A stretch of 64,000 nt of DNA from an uncultured Candidatus Melainabacteria bacterium (GCA_934757275.1 CAKVLN010000001.1:124001-188000), one strand, 5' to 3'. Numbered from the stretch's first letter, positions 43,489 through 52,115 are shown. Program-made: numbers and translations. Notes: a model not told the origin generated them from the sequence alone.

Positions 43489-44208
43489 ATGGGAATAGAA
43501 GTTAAAAATTTAGTAAAAACATTTGATAAAAAGACAATATTAGACAATATTTCCTTCAAGGTTGATGATGGCAAAATCTTGTCAATAATTGGTTTTAGCG
43601 GTTCTGGAAAAAGTACTGTTCTAAAACTCATAAGCGGATTGATTGAAAAAGATTCTGGCGAAATCATTACAACTGGCGGTGATATTGCAATGGTTTTCCA
43701 ATATTCAGCTCTGTTTGATTCTTTGAATGTGTTTGACAACATTTCTTTTGCCTTGCAAGAAAGAAAAGATTTGAGAGGAAAATACACAAGAAAAGAGTTG
43801 GAAAAAATTGTTGCAGAAAAGCTTGAACTAGTTGGTTTGTCTGGTATTGAAAATAAGTTTCCATCAGAACTTTCTGGTGGTATGCAAAAACGTGTAAGCT
43901 TTGCTCGTGCAATCGTAACAGAACCTAAAATTATTCTTTATGACGAACCGACTGCCGGTTTAGACCCAATTTCGTCAACACTTATCGAGGATTATATTGT
44001 AAGACTTAAAAACGAAACAAACGCAGCGTCTATCGTTGTCACTCACCAAATGTCTACAATAAAAAGAACCGCTGATTCTGTCTTGATGTTGTATAATGGT
44101 CATGCAGTTTTTGAAGGCTCTTCAGAAGAACTTTTGAGAGAAGAAACGCCTTATACTAAGCAGTTTGTCAATGCAACAATCGAAGGTCCAATGAAGATGA
44201 ACGCTTAG
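43489..44208 (+). CDS. mlaF: MlaF-type lipid ABC transporter ATPase
   Basis: A 239-residue ATPase that powers MlaE. Walker A is GFSGSGKSTVLKLISG (~35-50), the Q-loop is AMVFQYSALFDSLNVFDNI, the signature is ELSGGMQKRVSFARAI (~132) and Walker B is PKIILYDEPTAGLDPISSTL. The H-loop is IVVTHQMSTIKRTADS. The length is right for MlaF. Its position between mlaE and mlaD gives the same E-F-D order as in many cyanobacteria-related genomes. AAGG lies before the ATG. A short palindromic repeat separates it from mlaD. Confidence 0.92.
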   Translation: MGIEVKNLVKTFDKKTILDNISFKVDDGKILSIIGFSGSGKSTVLKLISGLIEKDSGEIITTGGDIAMVFQYSALFDSLNVFDNISFALQERKDLRGKYTRKELEKIVAEKLELVGLSGIENKFPSELSGGMQKRVSFARAIVTEPKIILYDEPTAGLDPISSTLIEDYIVRLKNETNAASIVVTHQMSTIKRTADSVLMLYNGHAVFEGSSEELLREETPYTKQFVNATIEGPMKMNA

Positions 44209-44213
44209 GCGAT

Positions 44214-44249
44214 AAAAATGTAGGGTGCAATTTTTTTGCACCAATAACT
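44214..44249. repeat. Short palindromic repeat between mlaF and mlaD
   Basis: GTAGGGTGC-AATTTTTTT-GCACCAATAACT, a compact relative of the blocks at 4688-4731 and 47819-47861. GGGTGC and GCACC can pair. Placed inside an operon, it may attenuate or stabilise the mRNA. Confidence 0.6.
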
Positions 44250-44269
44250 AAAAAGAGGAAATATACAAA

Positions 44270-45625
44270 ATGAAGATGTCACCATCGTTTAAAGTAGGAA
44301 TATTAGCAATAGTTGCCTTAACAATTTTGTTATTCACAGTTTTGTGGATAAAAGGACGTTCTTTTTCTTCTGCGGAAAGAATAGAAGTTCAATTTAAGGA
44401 CGTAAATGGTATGCGCCCAGGCTCTGGTGTGCAAATGATGGGACTTAGAGTTGGACAGGTTGAAGAAATTACTCCAGTTGTTAATGGCGATTCAAGCTAT
44501 GTAAAAATGAAATTCGTTATTACGGAGCCTGGAATTACTATTCCAAAAGCTTCTATGCTTTCAATTCAACAGTCAGGTTTAATTGGTGAACAATTCTTAG
44601 AAATTACACCGCCAAGAACTCGCTCTGTTTATATTCCAGTGTTTAACAACGATTTGTTATCGAATGGCGCAGAAGTAGAAATTAAGCTTGATGATAAGTA
44701 TTATAACGTTGGTTCAGTTAAAAAGTCGCAAATCATGACTTCTAAGCTTGTTCCTTATGAAGTAAAAGATTATGTAAATACAAATTATGCTTATAAAGTT
44801 GACTATGTAGTAAACCTTCCAGGCTTGATTTTACCTCACTTTATGACAGGTAAAATTGTTAATGTTAATGGTGAGAAGAAATTAAGAATTGCTCCGCTTG
44901 ATAACATCGCAATTCCTTATCCTCAACAGACTTCTCCTTATACAATAGTTGAACCTATGAGAATTGCTGACTTTATGGACTTGCAATACAAGGCTGCGGA
45001 ATCTCTAACTGAAACAAATAGAATTGTGAATGAATTGTTAAATGATTCTATGATTGCAGAAATCAGACAATCTGTTACTAACTTTAAAGATTTGACTGCG
45101 CAAGCGACTACAACATTAGCTAAAACTGAAAAACTTGTTGAAACCTCTAAGAATGATATTGATGCAGTTCTTTGGTTAATGAGCGATGTTTCAAACAATT
45201 TTAACAAACTTGCTACAAACATCAATGGTATTATTGGTGATGAAAAATTCAAACCAATGATGTATGATACGGCTGATGCGGTTTCTAATTTGTCAAAACA
45301 ACTTACACCAATTATTGGCTCTGTTGATGCGAAGGAATTTGCAGAAGATTTGAACGCAGTAATGAAGAACTTGAACGAAATTTCAACTTCTGTTAATCAA
45401 ATGACAAAAGACGAAGGTTTGAAGAAGAAAATCAACACTTCTATTGATAACTTAAATGTTACTATGTGTGAGGTTTCAAACGCATTGGAAACAATCAATG
45501 GTCAAGATGGAGATAAAGAAGGTTTGAAACAAATTGTTGAGGATACTTCTTCTACAGTTTCTAACTTGAAAAAATTCTCTGAAAAACTAAATAAAAGATT
45601 CTTATTATTTAGATTAATGTTTTAA
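44270..45625 (+). CDS. mlaD: MCE-domain lipid transport protein (MlaD family)
   Basis: A 451-residue protein anchored by one N-terminal helix (about residues 8-26, FKVGILAIVALTILLFTVLW). The MCE domain follows (IEVQFKDVNGMRPGSGVQMM; GLRVGQVEEITPV; PKASMLSIQQSGLIGEQFLE), which builds hexameric rings that bind lipid. The second half (~240-451) is a long Ser/Thr/Asn-rich helical coil (TNFKDLTAQATTTLAKTEKL), much longer than E. coli MlaD and closer to the needle-like MCE/TGD2 proteins. It could form a tube spanning part of the periplasm. A terminator follows at 45645. Confidence 0.85.
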   Translation: MKMSPSFKVGILAIVALTILLFTVLWIKGRSFSSAERIEVQFKDVNGMRPGSGVQMMGLRVGQVEEITPVVNGDSSYVKMKFVITEPGITIPKASMLSIQQSGLIGEQFLEITPPRTRSVYIPVFNNDLLSNGAEVEIKLDDKYYNVGSVKKSQIMTSKLVPYEVKDYVNTNYAYKVDYVVNLPGLILPHFMTGKIVNVNGEKKLRIAPLDNIAIPYPQQTSPYTIVEPMRIADFMDLQYKAAESLTETNRIVNELLNDSMIAEIRQSVTNFKDLTAQATTTLAKTEKLVETSKNDIDAVLWLMSDVSNNFNKLATNINGIIGDEKFKPMMYDTADAVSNLSKQLTPIIGSVDAKEFAEDLNAVMKNLNEISTSVNQMTKDEGLKKKINTSIDNLNVTMCEVSNALETINGQDGDKEGLKQIVEDTSSTVSNLKKFSEKLNKRFLLFRLMF

Positions 45626-45644
45626 TTTGTTAATGATATCATTG

Positions 45645-45677
45645 TATGGTGTGCTTATGGCACACCATAATTTTTTA
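45645..45677 (+). terminator. Terminator of the mla operon
   Basis: TATGGTGTGC and GCACACCATA form a 10-bp stem with a short loop and a run of T. It lies 20 bp after the mlaD stop. Confidence 0.9.
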
Positions 45678-45737
45678 TACAGGGGTAGCAAAAATTTTTT
45701 TTACGGGTTTTATAACTATATAAAGGAGGTAAGTAAA

Positions 45738-46343
45738 ATGCAAATTAATAGAATACAAAATAATAATATTAATACAAATTTTAGAGCATTAAAAATTAAT
45801 TCAAAAGTAAGAACAGAACTAGAAGGTTTGAGTTTACAAGATTTGAAAGCAATTAAAAAGCTTGGAGAAGATGTTAAGAGCGTAAAACTTTATGATGTTT
45901 GCTTTGAAGACCATATTGATACACCCACGATACGCAGTACAAGACTTAATGACAATGTTGATTATTTAAAAGAATTTAAAGATGAAGAAAAAACGCTTGG
46001 ACAACATTATTACGTAAAATGTGATGATATGGTTTTCGAAGGCATACGTCCAAGACAACCAAAAATCTTTGAAGCATTATTTGGGGATTTTGCGTTCTCA
46101 AAATATGAACTATTCAAAGGACAAAACAAGTTTAAACAAATTGCAACGCTTACTAAAATGTTAGAAAAAGATGAATTAAACCAACAGGCAAAAATAAAAA
46201 AAGCAATGATTGATGATGTTAAAAAACATTCTAAAGAAGATGCAAAAGCTTTGGAGCTACAGCATGCCGTAGATGATTTAATGGATAATCATCAATATGA
46301 AGCAAAAAAGCCTAAAAATATTTGGAGCAGATTTTTTAACTAA
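45738..46343 (+). CDS. Helical protein with Asn-Phe-Arg leader
   Basis: A 201-residue soluble protein beginning MQINRIQNNNINTNFRALKI, with Asn-Phe-Arg-Ala at 14-17 as a variant of the recurring leader motif. The body is highly charged and mostly helical (EGLSLQDLKAIKKLGEDVKS; KMLEKDELNQQAKIKKAMID; KHSKEDAKALELQHAVDDLM). There is no membrane segment or known domain. The ATG at 45738 has an AGGAGG 9 nt upstream, one of the best ribosome sites in the window, so high expression is likely. It stands alone between the mla terminator and the sugar transferase promoter. The function is unknown. Confidence 0.6.
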   Translation: MQINRIQNNNINTNFRALKINSKVRTELEGLSLQDLKAIKKLGEDVKSVKLYDVCFEDHIDTPTIRSTRLNDNVDYLKEFKDEEKTLGQHYYVKCDDMVFEGIRPRQPKIFEALFGDFAFSKYELFKGQNKFKQIATLTKMLEKDELNQQAKIKKAMIDDVKKHSKEDAKALELQHAVDDLMDNHQYEAKKPKNIWSRFFN

Positions 46344-46390
46344 TTAAATAAAAACTTATAATTTTATTTTGACACGTGAACTAATCTCCC

Positions 46391-46420
46391 CTGTTATAAT
46401 TAGTCCGCATGTGTTATAAT
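46391..46420 (+). promoter_or_regulatory. Tandem extended -10 elements before the sugar transferase
   Basis: Two copies of TGTTATAAT (-10 hexamers at 46395-46400 and 46415-46420) lie 36-60 bp before the gene. A TTGACA at 46369-46374 sits 20 nt before the first. Both are extended -10 types, so one may serve as the main start. Confidence 0.55.
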
Positions 46421-46455
46421 GTAAAAGTTAAAAGTGTTTAATTCAAGGAGAGTTT

Positions 46456-47793
46456 ATGCCTAAATCATCTGTTGTTTTGCTAGTTGTAGATGCAATTTTA
46501 ATAGCTATTGCATTACTGTCAAATTTTGCAATCGTTATGGACTTTGGAATAAAACTATTATTATTAGTACTTATACCGCTTTTAATCTTTATTTTGACGT
46601 TTTATTTCAAAAAACTTTATGCTGACACAGATTTGACATTTAGAAATACGTACAAACTATTTGAAGCGGTTGCGGTTGCAACGGCGTTCACCTCTATTCC
46701 TCTGCTTGTTGGCTCTTTTAATGTAGTTACGGCTTTACTTTTAATCTGGAACGCAATTTGTATATTTGTTCTTGTTTTTGTTGTAAGAGTAATTGCCAAA
46801 TTAGTTACAAAATTCAATAAAAAGACAAAAAATGTTTTGATTGTTGGTGCCGGACAAGATGGTAAGGTTATTGCAGAAGAAATTCAAGCAAGACCGGAGC
46901 TTGGTTTGAAGGTGGTTGGTTTTCTAGATGACAACATGAACACAATTGAAGATGAAGATTCATCAATTCCTATCCTCGGTTTAACCTGCGATTCCGAAGC
47001 AGTAATTAAAGACAACAACGTTAAGCTTGTAATTATTGCTGTCAAATCTCGTATGGACTCTGCAATTTTAACAGATTTAGTAAAAGGAATTCCTCTAGGT
47101 GTTAAAACGTTGCGAATGCCAAAATTCTACGAAAAAATTACTAAAAAATACTTTATATCAAAAATGACAGTAAACTGGCTCTTTTATGCCTGTGTTAAGA
47201 AAAAAGCTTTGTTATTTGCTTATATCAAGCGTTTTTGTGATATTATCGCATCAATCTTAATTATGATTTTAACTTCACCGTTGTCATTAATAGCAGCAAT
47301 TGGTATCAAATTCTCTGATTTTGGGCCAGTATTTTATACCCAAACTAGAATGGGTAAATTTGGCAAACCTTTTAAAATGCTTAAATTCAGAACAATGTAC
47401 CAAGATACTGTGAACGAAGATTTTGACGAAGACGTGAACGAAGTGCATGTTGATGACAAGCGTATAATGCCATTTTGCCGAATTTTAAGAAAATTCCATA
47501 TTGATGAACTCCCTCAAATGATTAACGTTTTGAGAGGCGAAATGAGTATTATTGGACCTCGCCCTGTGAGAGAAGAAGTTTATTACGAAAACAAAGAACG
47601 TATTCCGTTCTGGGAATGCCGAAACTGGGTTCGCCCTGGCTGGTGTGGCTGGCAACAGGTTAATACTTGTGAACCACAAGCCGAAGAACGCTTGGAATAT
47701 GATTTGTATTATATTAAACATCGTAATATTATTTGGGAATTTGCGATTTTGGTTCAGTATATTGTTAAAGTTTTGACTGGCAAATGTAAATAA
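46456..47793 (+). CDS. Polyprenyl-phosphate sugar phosphotransferase (WcaJ/EpsE-like)
   Basis: A 445-residue inner-membrane enzyme that begins a surface polysaccharide by moving a sugar phosphate onto undecaprenyl phosphate. The N-terminal part has about four transmembrane helices (residues ~5-100). A Rossmann-like CoA/NAD-binding domain follows (VLIVGAGQDGKVIAEEIQAR; GFLDDNM). A further helix (~262-282) precedes the catalytic bacterial sugar-transferase domain (GPVFYTQTRMGKFGKPFKML, KFRTMYQD, HIDELPQMINVLRGEMSIIG, RPVREE). The domain is complete. AAGGAG lies before the ATG. It is monocistronic; manC (41.2-42.6 kb, minus strand) lies nearby, so an exopolysaccharide use is plausible. Confidence 0.88.
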   Translation: MPKSSVVLLVVDAILIAIALLSNFAIVMDFGIKLLLLVLIPLLIFILTFYFKKLYADTDLTFRNTYKLFEAVAVATAFTSIPLLVGSFNVVTALLLIWNAICIFVLVFVVRVIAKLVTKFNKKTKNVLIVGAGQDGKVIAEEIQARPELGLKVVGFLDDNMNTIEDEDSSIPILGLTCDSEAVIKDNNVKLVIIAVKSRMDSAILTDLVKGIPLGVKTLRMPKFYEKITKKYFISKMTVNWLFYACVKKKALLFAYIKRFCDIIASILIMILTSPLSLIAAIGIKFSDFGPVFYTQTRMGKFGKPFKMLKFRTMYQDTVNEDFDEDVNEVHVDDKRIMPFCRILRKFHIDELPQMINVLRGEMSIIGPRPVREEVYYENKERIPFWECRNWVRPGWCGWQQVNTCEPQAEERLEYDLYYIKHRNIIWEFAILVQYIVKVLTGKCK

Positions 47794-47818
47794 AGAGTGA
47801 ATGAGGCGTATGGTGCTT

Positions 47819-48053
47819 TAGAGAAATGTAGGGTGCTGTCGCTTGACGCACCAATAACTTTTCGACCAAATGGACATGGTTAATAACCAGCTGGATTCTT
47901 CGTGCTAATCGCACTCAGAATGATCCGAGATTTGCTTGTTGGGTGTATTGAAAAGACCTCACCTTTGACTTTTATTACCCTCTCCCGCCTTCGGCACCCT
48001 CCCCATGTTAAATTGATAAAAGGGGAGGGGACTAAAGTCGTTCAGTTAGCGCA
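47819..48053. repeat. Mosaic of dispersed intergenic repeats
   Basis: Between the sugar transferase and the IS remnant, three families are joined. 47819-47861 is the GTAGGGTGC...GCACCAATAAC block. 47869-47921 is the GGCTGGATTC...CAGAATGAT block. 47978-48040 is the CCCTCCC...GGGGAGGGG block, followed by a CGTTCAGTTAGCGCA tail that resembles 26735-26760 inverted. No gene is present. Confidence 0.7.
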
Positions 48054-48055
48054 GT

Positions 48056-48393
48056 TGAACTGTCCCCCAAAAAGTGGACATTTAACTCGCAAGTAAAAAA
48101 TTTCTATACTCAATCGGAGTCATTTTGTTTTTATTCCATTGTCGTCTTTCATTGTTGTAGTAATACATGTAATCGTCTATTACTTGGATAACTTGTTCAA
48201 AAGTTTTTATTCCTTTTAAACATATTTCATCTTTTAAATGTCCAAAGAAAGATTCTATTACAGCATTATCTCTTGGACTAGCAGGTGCTGACATTGATTG
48301 AGTTAAACCATGTGTCAATAATAAATCTCTGTAATCCTTACTTGTAAATTGACTACCTCTGTCAGAATGGATTATTGTTGAATAATTATATAG
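48056..48393 (-). mobile_element. IS3-family insertion sequence remnant (3' portion)
   Basis: The terminal sequence at 48056-48080 reads TGAACTGTCCCCCAAAAAGT (then GGACA), typical of an IS3-group right end. The adjoining 48082-48393 encodes the last third of an OrfB transposase. The left end and the first two thirds are missing, and the break at about 48393 is fused to a small chromosomal gene. Confidence 0.75.
48082..48393 (-). pseudogene. IS3-family transposase OrfB, C-terminal fragment
   Basis: A 103-residue open segment without its own start. It begins LYNYSTIIHSDRGSQFTSKD and has the catalytic-core landmarks of the rve integrase fold: HSDRGSQFTS (second Asp region), SPRDNAVIESFFGHLKDEIC with the catalytic Glu, and the closing YYNNERRQWNKNKMTPIEYR. 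A full OrfB is about 270-300 residues, so roughly two-thirds is deleted. It cannot be active. An internal ATG lets the last 78 residues be read as an open frame, but this is part of the decayed transposase. Confidence 0.85.
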
Positions 48394-48524
48394 GCATTTG
48401 CATGTACATTTGTTTTGTTTAAAACCTTTTGTCCATTTTCTGATAAGCCTAATGCATTATTCTGTTGATTTTGAGTTTGTAATACTGTTGTAGCAACTGG
48501 ATTTGCTCTAAATGAAATTGACAT
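48372..48524 (-). pseudogene. Truncated Ser-Phe-Arg leader protein, fused to the IS remnant
   Basis: A 50-codon open frame beginning MSISFRANPVATTVLQTQNQ with a good AAGGAG site 7 nt upstream. Its first 44-45 residues look like a genuine leader-type protein (Ser-Phe-Arg at 4-6, Gln/Asn-rich after it). It then runs into the transposase DNA at about 48393 and stops (TAA at 48372-48374). The rest of the gene is not found beyond the IS remnant. It was probably an intact gene into which the IS3 element inserted, followed by deletion. Confidence 0.6.
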
Positions 48525-48792
48525 AAATTTACTCCTTACACACTTCTAAATATATAAAGTATTGTTAGTTGCAAAAATTGGTATAAAAATTAAGAATTGT
48601 AAACTAGACGACTTAATCCTATTGTGTAGAATTGGAGAAACGATAATAGTTTTCATAATTTCACTTTCTACCTAAATTTACATAAATAATTTTTTTATCT
48701 TTCATTTGTAACAATTGTTTGTTTTTGTAACATATATAGCAATATTTTTTCTTATCATGACTTAATAAATATGTAGGACGTATAAGGCTATT

Positions 48793-49830
48793 ATGACGGT
48801 ACAAGGTTTAAATATTAACAATTCTTATGAAAATTATTATAAATATCCTATAAAAGATACTGTTGCTATAAATGAAAATAGCAACAATACTTCCGCACCG
48901 CAATTTAAGGGAGAACTAAAACAAGATACAATTAGTCTTTCAACGTCACAAACAAAATCTAAAAAAAATAAAACAGCATTAACGCTAGGTTGCATCGGAC
49001 TTGCAGTCGTTGGAACTCTTTTTGCGGTCAAAGGGGTTCATTCTTATCGAACAAATAAGGCTCTCCAAGAAATTGATAAAAATTTTTTAAACTTACAAGA
49101 GAAATTACCAGAAGTCCAGAAAACATTTAAAAATATATTTTTGCGTGAAGATATAACAGAAAAAGAAACCTTAGAAATTCTTAATCGTTATAAAGAAATC
49201 GAAAAAATCGGAGTTACAGAAAGCAAAGAAAAATACATTGAAGCATTATACAAAGAAGCGAACAAGAATTATGGAATAGAACCCATAAAACTAAGACTGG
49301 AAGATGTTTCTGAAAAGAAAACAATAGGTGGAAGGACGTCATCAATTAACCATTATATTTATATAAATCCAAATGTAAAAAAAGATGAGTTAATAGATGT
49401 TATCCACCATGAATTAAGGCATGCAAAGCAAAATATATTAGCATATAATTATAATCCTGAAAAATTTAAACAAAGTGTTGCCTATCCTCATACATTTAAC
49501 TACGACAAAGAAGTTCAGCGATATGTAGATGAAATAATTGATGCCGGCATTCTTGATAATTTAAAAATAAGAGATAAAATTGCTGAAAAATTTCAAGGAA
49601 AGCTTGATAATATTGTGCAGAAATTTCTAGGGCAACCAAATATTGATAAAGTTCCAAAAGAACAAAGAAGTTTCGCAGAAAAATTGCTTGATTCTTCGCT
49701 TAAAACTGATTATTCTGAGTATAACCAAAGCCACGAATACTACAAAAATCGATTCTTTGAAATAGATGCTCGATATGCAGGTGAAAGCATGGCGAAATTG
49801 TTTGATAAACCTAAGTATATGAAAAGTTAG
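48793..49830 (+). CDS. Membrane-anchored HExxH metallopeptidase with Phe-Lys-Gly leader
   Basis: A 345-residue protein. It has Gln-Phe-Lys-Gly at residues 37-40, then a transmembrane helix at about 62-82 (ALTLGCIGLAVVGTLFAVKG). A helical stalk leads to a catalytic-looking domain with the zinc motif His-Glu-Leu-Arg-His at 206-210 (VIHHELRHAKQ). A glutamate in FFEIDARYAGE (Glu323) could be the third ligand, as in gluzincins where an E-x-D/A-A/R helix follows. The region between is tyrosine/lysine-rich and unrecognised. The zinc motif is seen; protease activity is inference. TAAGG lies 5 nt before the ATG. The gene is monocistronic. Confidence 0.6.
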   Translation: MTVQGLNINNSYENYYKYPIKDTVAINENSNNTSAPQFKGELKQDTISLSTSQTKSKKNKTALTLGCIGLAVVGTLFAVKGVHSYRTNKALQEIDKNFLNLQEKLPEVQKTFKNIFLREDITEKETLEILNRYKEIEKIGVTESKEKYIEALYKEANKNYGIEPIKLRLEDVSEKKTIGGRTSSINHYIYINPNVKKDELIDVIHHELRHAKQNILAYNYNPEKFKQSVAYPHTFNYDKEVQRYVDEIIDAGILDNLKIRDKIAEKFQGKLDNIVQKFLGQPNIDKVPKEQRSFAEKLLDSSLKTDYSEYNQSHEYYKNRFFEIDARYAGESMAKLFDKPKYMKS

Positions 49831-49914
49831 ATTGTGTTCAACGAGAAGAGTTGAATATAATATCATCTGTTAATAGTGATAATTCTTTAACTTAAATTAT
49901 CAGTCGCCTTGAGT

Positions 49915-50817
49915 CTATAAACCTCCTAAAAATTCAATAACTTTGCAAAGTTTTTCGTCTTTTTCTATTTCCAAAGAAACTAATTCACCCTCGAATGGGC
50001 GTGGAAAACTTAATTTATACGCTTCTAAAACCTGTTCTTCAGTTTTGATTTTCATTTTGCCAAAACCGTACAGTGTGTCGTTATAAACTGGGTGTCCGAT
50101 GCTTGAAAGGTGTACTCTTATTTGGTGCGTGCGTCCTGTTATCAAATGCACTTCGACAAGAGTGGCGTCATTAAATCTTTTCAATACTTTGACAATTGAA
50201 ATACTTTCTTTTCCGCCCTCTACAATTGCCATTTTATGCGGTTGGTTTTGATTGCGCCCAATCGGTTTGTTTATTGTAAATTCATCTTGCTCAATAATTC
50301 CCTTTACCACTGCGAGGTATTTTTTGCACATCTCGCCTTGTTTCATTTTTTCAACCAAATATTCGTGCGCCTTGTTATTTTTTGCGACCATAAGCATGCC
50401 CGACGTATTTCTATCCAAGCGGTGTAAAATTCCTCTACGAAATTCGCCATTTACATCTGAAAGGTTGTCACCATATTTGTACAAAAGAGCATTAACCAAA
50501 GTTCCAGTTGTTTCAAGGGTTGTAGGGTGCGTGAGCATTCCAGAAGGTTTGTTTACGACAAGCATATTATCGTCCTCCCATACAATATTCAAAGGAATAT
50601 TTTCGGGTTCGATTTTGATGGTTGTTGTTGGAATTTCAAAAATAATTTCGTCACCTTCTTTTACGCTATAAGAAGGTTTTACAGGTTTGTTGTTTACCAG
50701 AACAGAGCCTTTTTTGATTTCTGCTTGAACTTTTGAGCGTGAAAAATTCTGCATATAATCTGCAAGATATGCGTCAATTCTTGTATTATCCGTTAGTTCG
50801 TCTATTATTAATTTCAT
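49915..50817 (-). CDS. rluD: RluD-type 23S rRNA pseudouridine synthase
   Basis: A 300-residue enzyme that isomerises uridine to pseudouridine in large-subunit rRNA or tRNA. The N-terminal S4 RNA-binding domain covers residues ~12-65 (RIDAYLADYMQNFSRSKVQA, KGSVLVNNKPVKPSY). The catalytic domain has GILHRLDRNTSGMLMVAKNN with the essential Asp, and ITGRTHQIRVHLSSIGHPV with the conserved Arg-Thr-His-Gln-Ile-Arg. The length and architecture fit RluD; the exact target (1911/1915/1917 or another) cannot be proved. It overlaps lspA by 32 bp, a common neighbour in many bacteria, and has no clear ribosome site of its own. Confidence 0.9.
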   Translation of the reverse strand: MKLIIDELTDNTRIDAYLADYMQNFSRSKVQAEIKKGSVLVNNKPVKPSYSVKEGDEIIFEIPTTTIKIEPENIPLNIVWEDDNMLVVNKPSGMLTHPTTLETTGTLVNALLYKYGDNLSDVNGEFRRGILHRLDRNTSGMLMVAKNNKAHEYLVEKMKQGEMCKKYLAVVKGIIEQDEFTINKPIGRNQNQPHKMAIVEGGKESISIVKVLKRFNDATLVEVHLITGRTHQIRVHLSSIGHPVYNDTLYGFGKMKIKTEEQVLEAYKLSFPRPFEGELVSLEIEKDEKLCKVIEFLGGL

Positions 50818-51259
50818 TTGTGATAATTATTATAACTATTGCTACAACGCTGATATTAATAAAGATATCAGAAATATTGAAAACTGGGAAGTTTACAAAA
50901 TTGAGTTTGAAGAAATCTCGAACATATCCGTAAGCTATTCTTTCGTACATGTTGCAAAACACGCCTGAAATCAAGAGTGACGCCCAAAAAATTGCGAAAG
51001 CAGAGGCTTTTTCAATATGTTTTATTAAATAAAAGACCATGCCAAGGATTGCAAGTGCAGAGAAACTTATAAGGAATAATTTCGAGTTTTCTAAAATACT
51101 AAACGCAGCTCCTGTATTTTGGATAAAAATTAGGTCAAACACTGGGTTGCTAGGCATTGTTTCGACGCAACTCATCATTATATTTGAAAAATAAATATCA
51201 AATACAATGAAAAATAATATTGCGACTATAAAATACGAAATTTTACTTGCCTTCGTCAT
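50786..51259 (-). CDS. lspA: Lipoprotein signal peptidase (signal peptidase II)
   Basis: A 157-residue inner-membrane aspartyl protease that removes the signal peptide of lipoproteins after diacylglyceryl transfer. Four helices are seen (~8-28, 58-80, 86-106, 128-150). Conserved blocks are NTGAAFS (~50), YGYVRDFF with one catalytic Asp, and FNISDIFI with the other. The usual N-x-x-D-R before the first catalytic Asp reads NMYER here, a conservative change. The enzyme would mature lipoproteins such as the one at 11345. AAGG lies before the ATG, which overlaps the upstream gene by 17 bp. Confidence 0.88.
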   Translation of the reverse strand: MTKASKISYFIVAILFFIVFDIYFSNIMMSCVETMPSNPVFDLIFIQNTGAAFSILENSKLFLISFSALAILGMVFYLIKHIEKASAFAIFWASLLISGVFCNMYERIAYGYVRDFFKLNFVNFPVFNISDIFINISVVAIVIIIITNEINNRRTNG

Positions 51260-52115
51260 TTAAACCTTCTATACCTTCGTTGTTAGTTTTTTGTTTGACG
51301 TTAACTCTTGTGATTTGGTAGCCAAAACCTGTTAAACTTAGCTTTATGCTTAAATCATTGATATCAGCCTTTGTTATTCCAATTGATGCGATAATGTATT
51401 CGTTAACGTTGTCTGTATTTGACACAAACAGTCTTTCTAAAATGTTATCTTCTGGAAGTTTTCTAAATACTTCTTTTGCCTGCTTCTGTGGATACTCAAC
51501 TTTATCGCAAGCAATAGACGCTATAGCAACAGAGTCTTTTGGAGGAGTAAATTCTAGTGACGCTGTGTATTCAACTCCTGCGTCTATTTCTTTTGGCGCA
51601 GTAAGTTTTATATCTAAATCTCTTGCTTCGCCATATAGCATTGAAGTGTTTTCAGAGTTTACGGCGTCATAAGTTACTTTCCACTTGCCATTCACTTTTT
51701 TTAAGTGGTAAACGCTATCGGCTTCACTTTTTAGAACACCGCTCATCTTTTTGTCTGGAATTGTTGCAGACGAAGTTTCGTTAAGTGTTACGACCGCTAG
51801 ATTATCATTAATTTCGATATCTTTAATTTCAATACCGTACTTAACTTTATCGTACGTTTGCCAAACATCTTTAACGATGTTGGAATAAGTTGCTAAGTCA
51901 AAACCATCAGAGTTTACATAATTTTCATCATAAGTGTTGATGAACTTTTTAAAATTTGTTCTATTTGCATAACGAACTTGAGAATTAAGTAATGACTTGA
52001 TTTCTCTAGTGTCATTGTTGAACAAATGTAATTTAAAAAATGGAGTATTTTCTTCCGCAAAACTTGCAGGAGTTAAAAATATTGATAATAATGTGATAAG
52101 CATAATTTTTTTCAT
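51243..52115 (-). CDS. Secreted NTF2-like protein
   Basis: A 290-residue protein with a signal peptide (MKKIMLITLLSIFLTPASFA). Residues ~35-150 look like an NTF2/SnoaL-type domain: helices with NTYDENYVNSDGFDLATYSN and IVKDVWQTYDKVKYGIEIKD, then strands DNLAVVTLNETSSATI and YHLKKVNGKWKVTYDAV. A second beta-rich domain of about 120 residues follows (VEYTASLEFTPPKDSVAIAS). It is probably periplasmic. The start at 52115 leaves out a weaker upstream extension. Its end overlaps lspA by 17 bp, so secretion-related coupling is possible. No catalytic residues are identified. Confidence 0.5.
   Translation of the reverse strand: MKKIMLITLLSIFLTPASFAEENTPFFKLHLFNNDTREIKSLLNSQVRYANRTNFKKFINTYDENYVNSDGFDLATYSNIVKDVWQTYDKVKYGIEIKDIEINDNLAVVTLNETSSATIPDKKMSGVLKSEADSVYHLKKVNGKWKVTYDAVNSENTSMLYGEARDLDIKLTAPKEIDAGVEYTASLEFTPPKDSVAIASIACDKVEYPQKQAKEVFRKLPEDNILERLFVSNTDNVNEYIIASIGITKADINDLSIKLSLTGFGYQITRVNVKQKTNNEGIEGLNDEGK

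Noticed and set aside
48082-48318. Stand-alone small transposase gene
   Set aside because: The frame continues upstream with transposase sequence and no start; it is the tail of a deleted OrfB.
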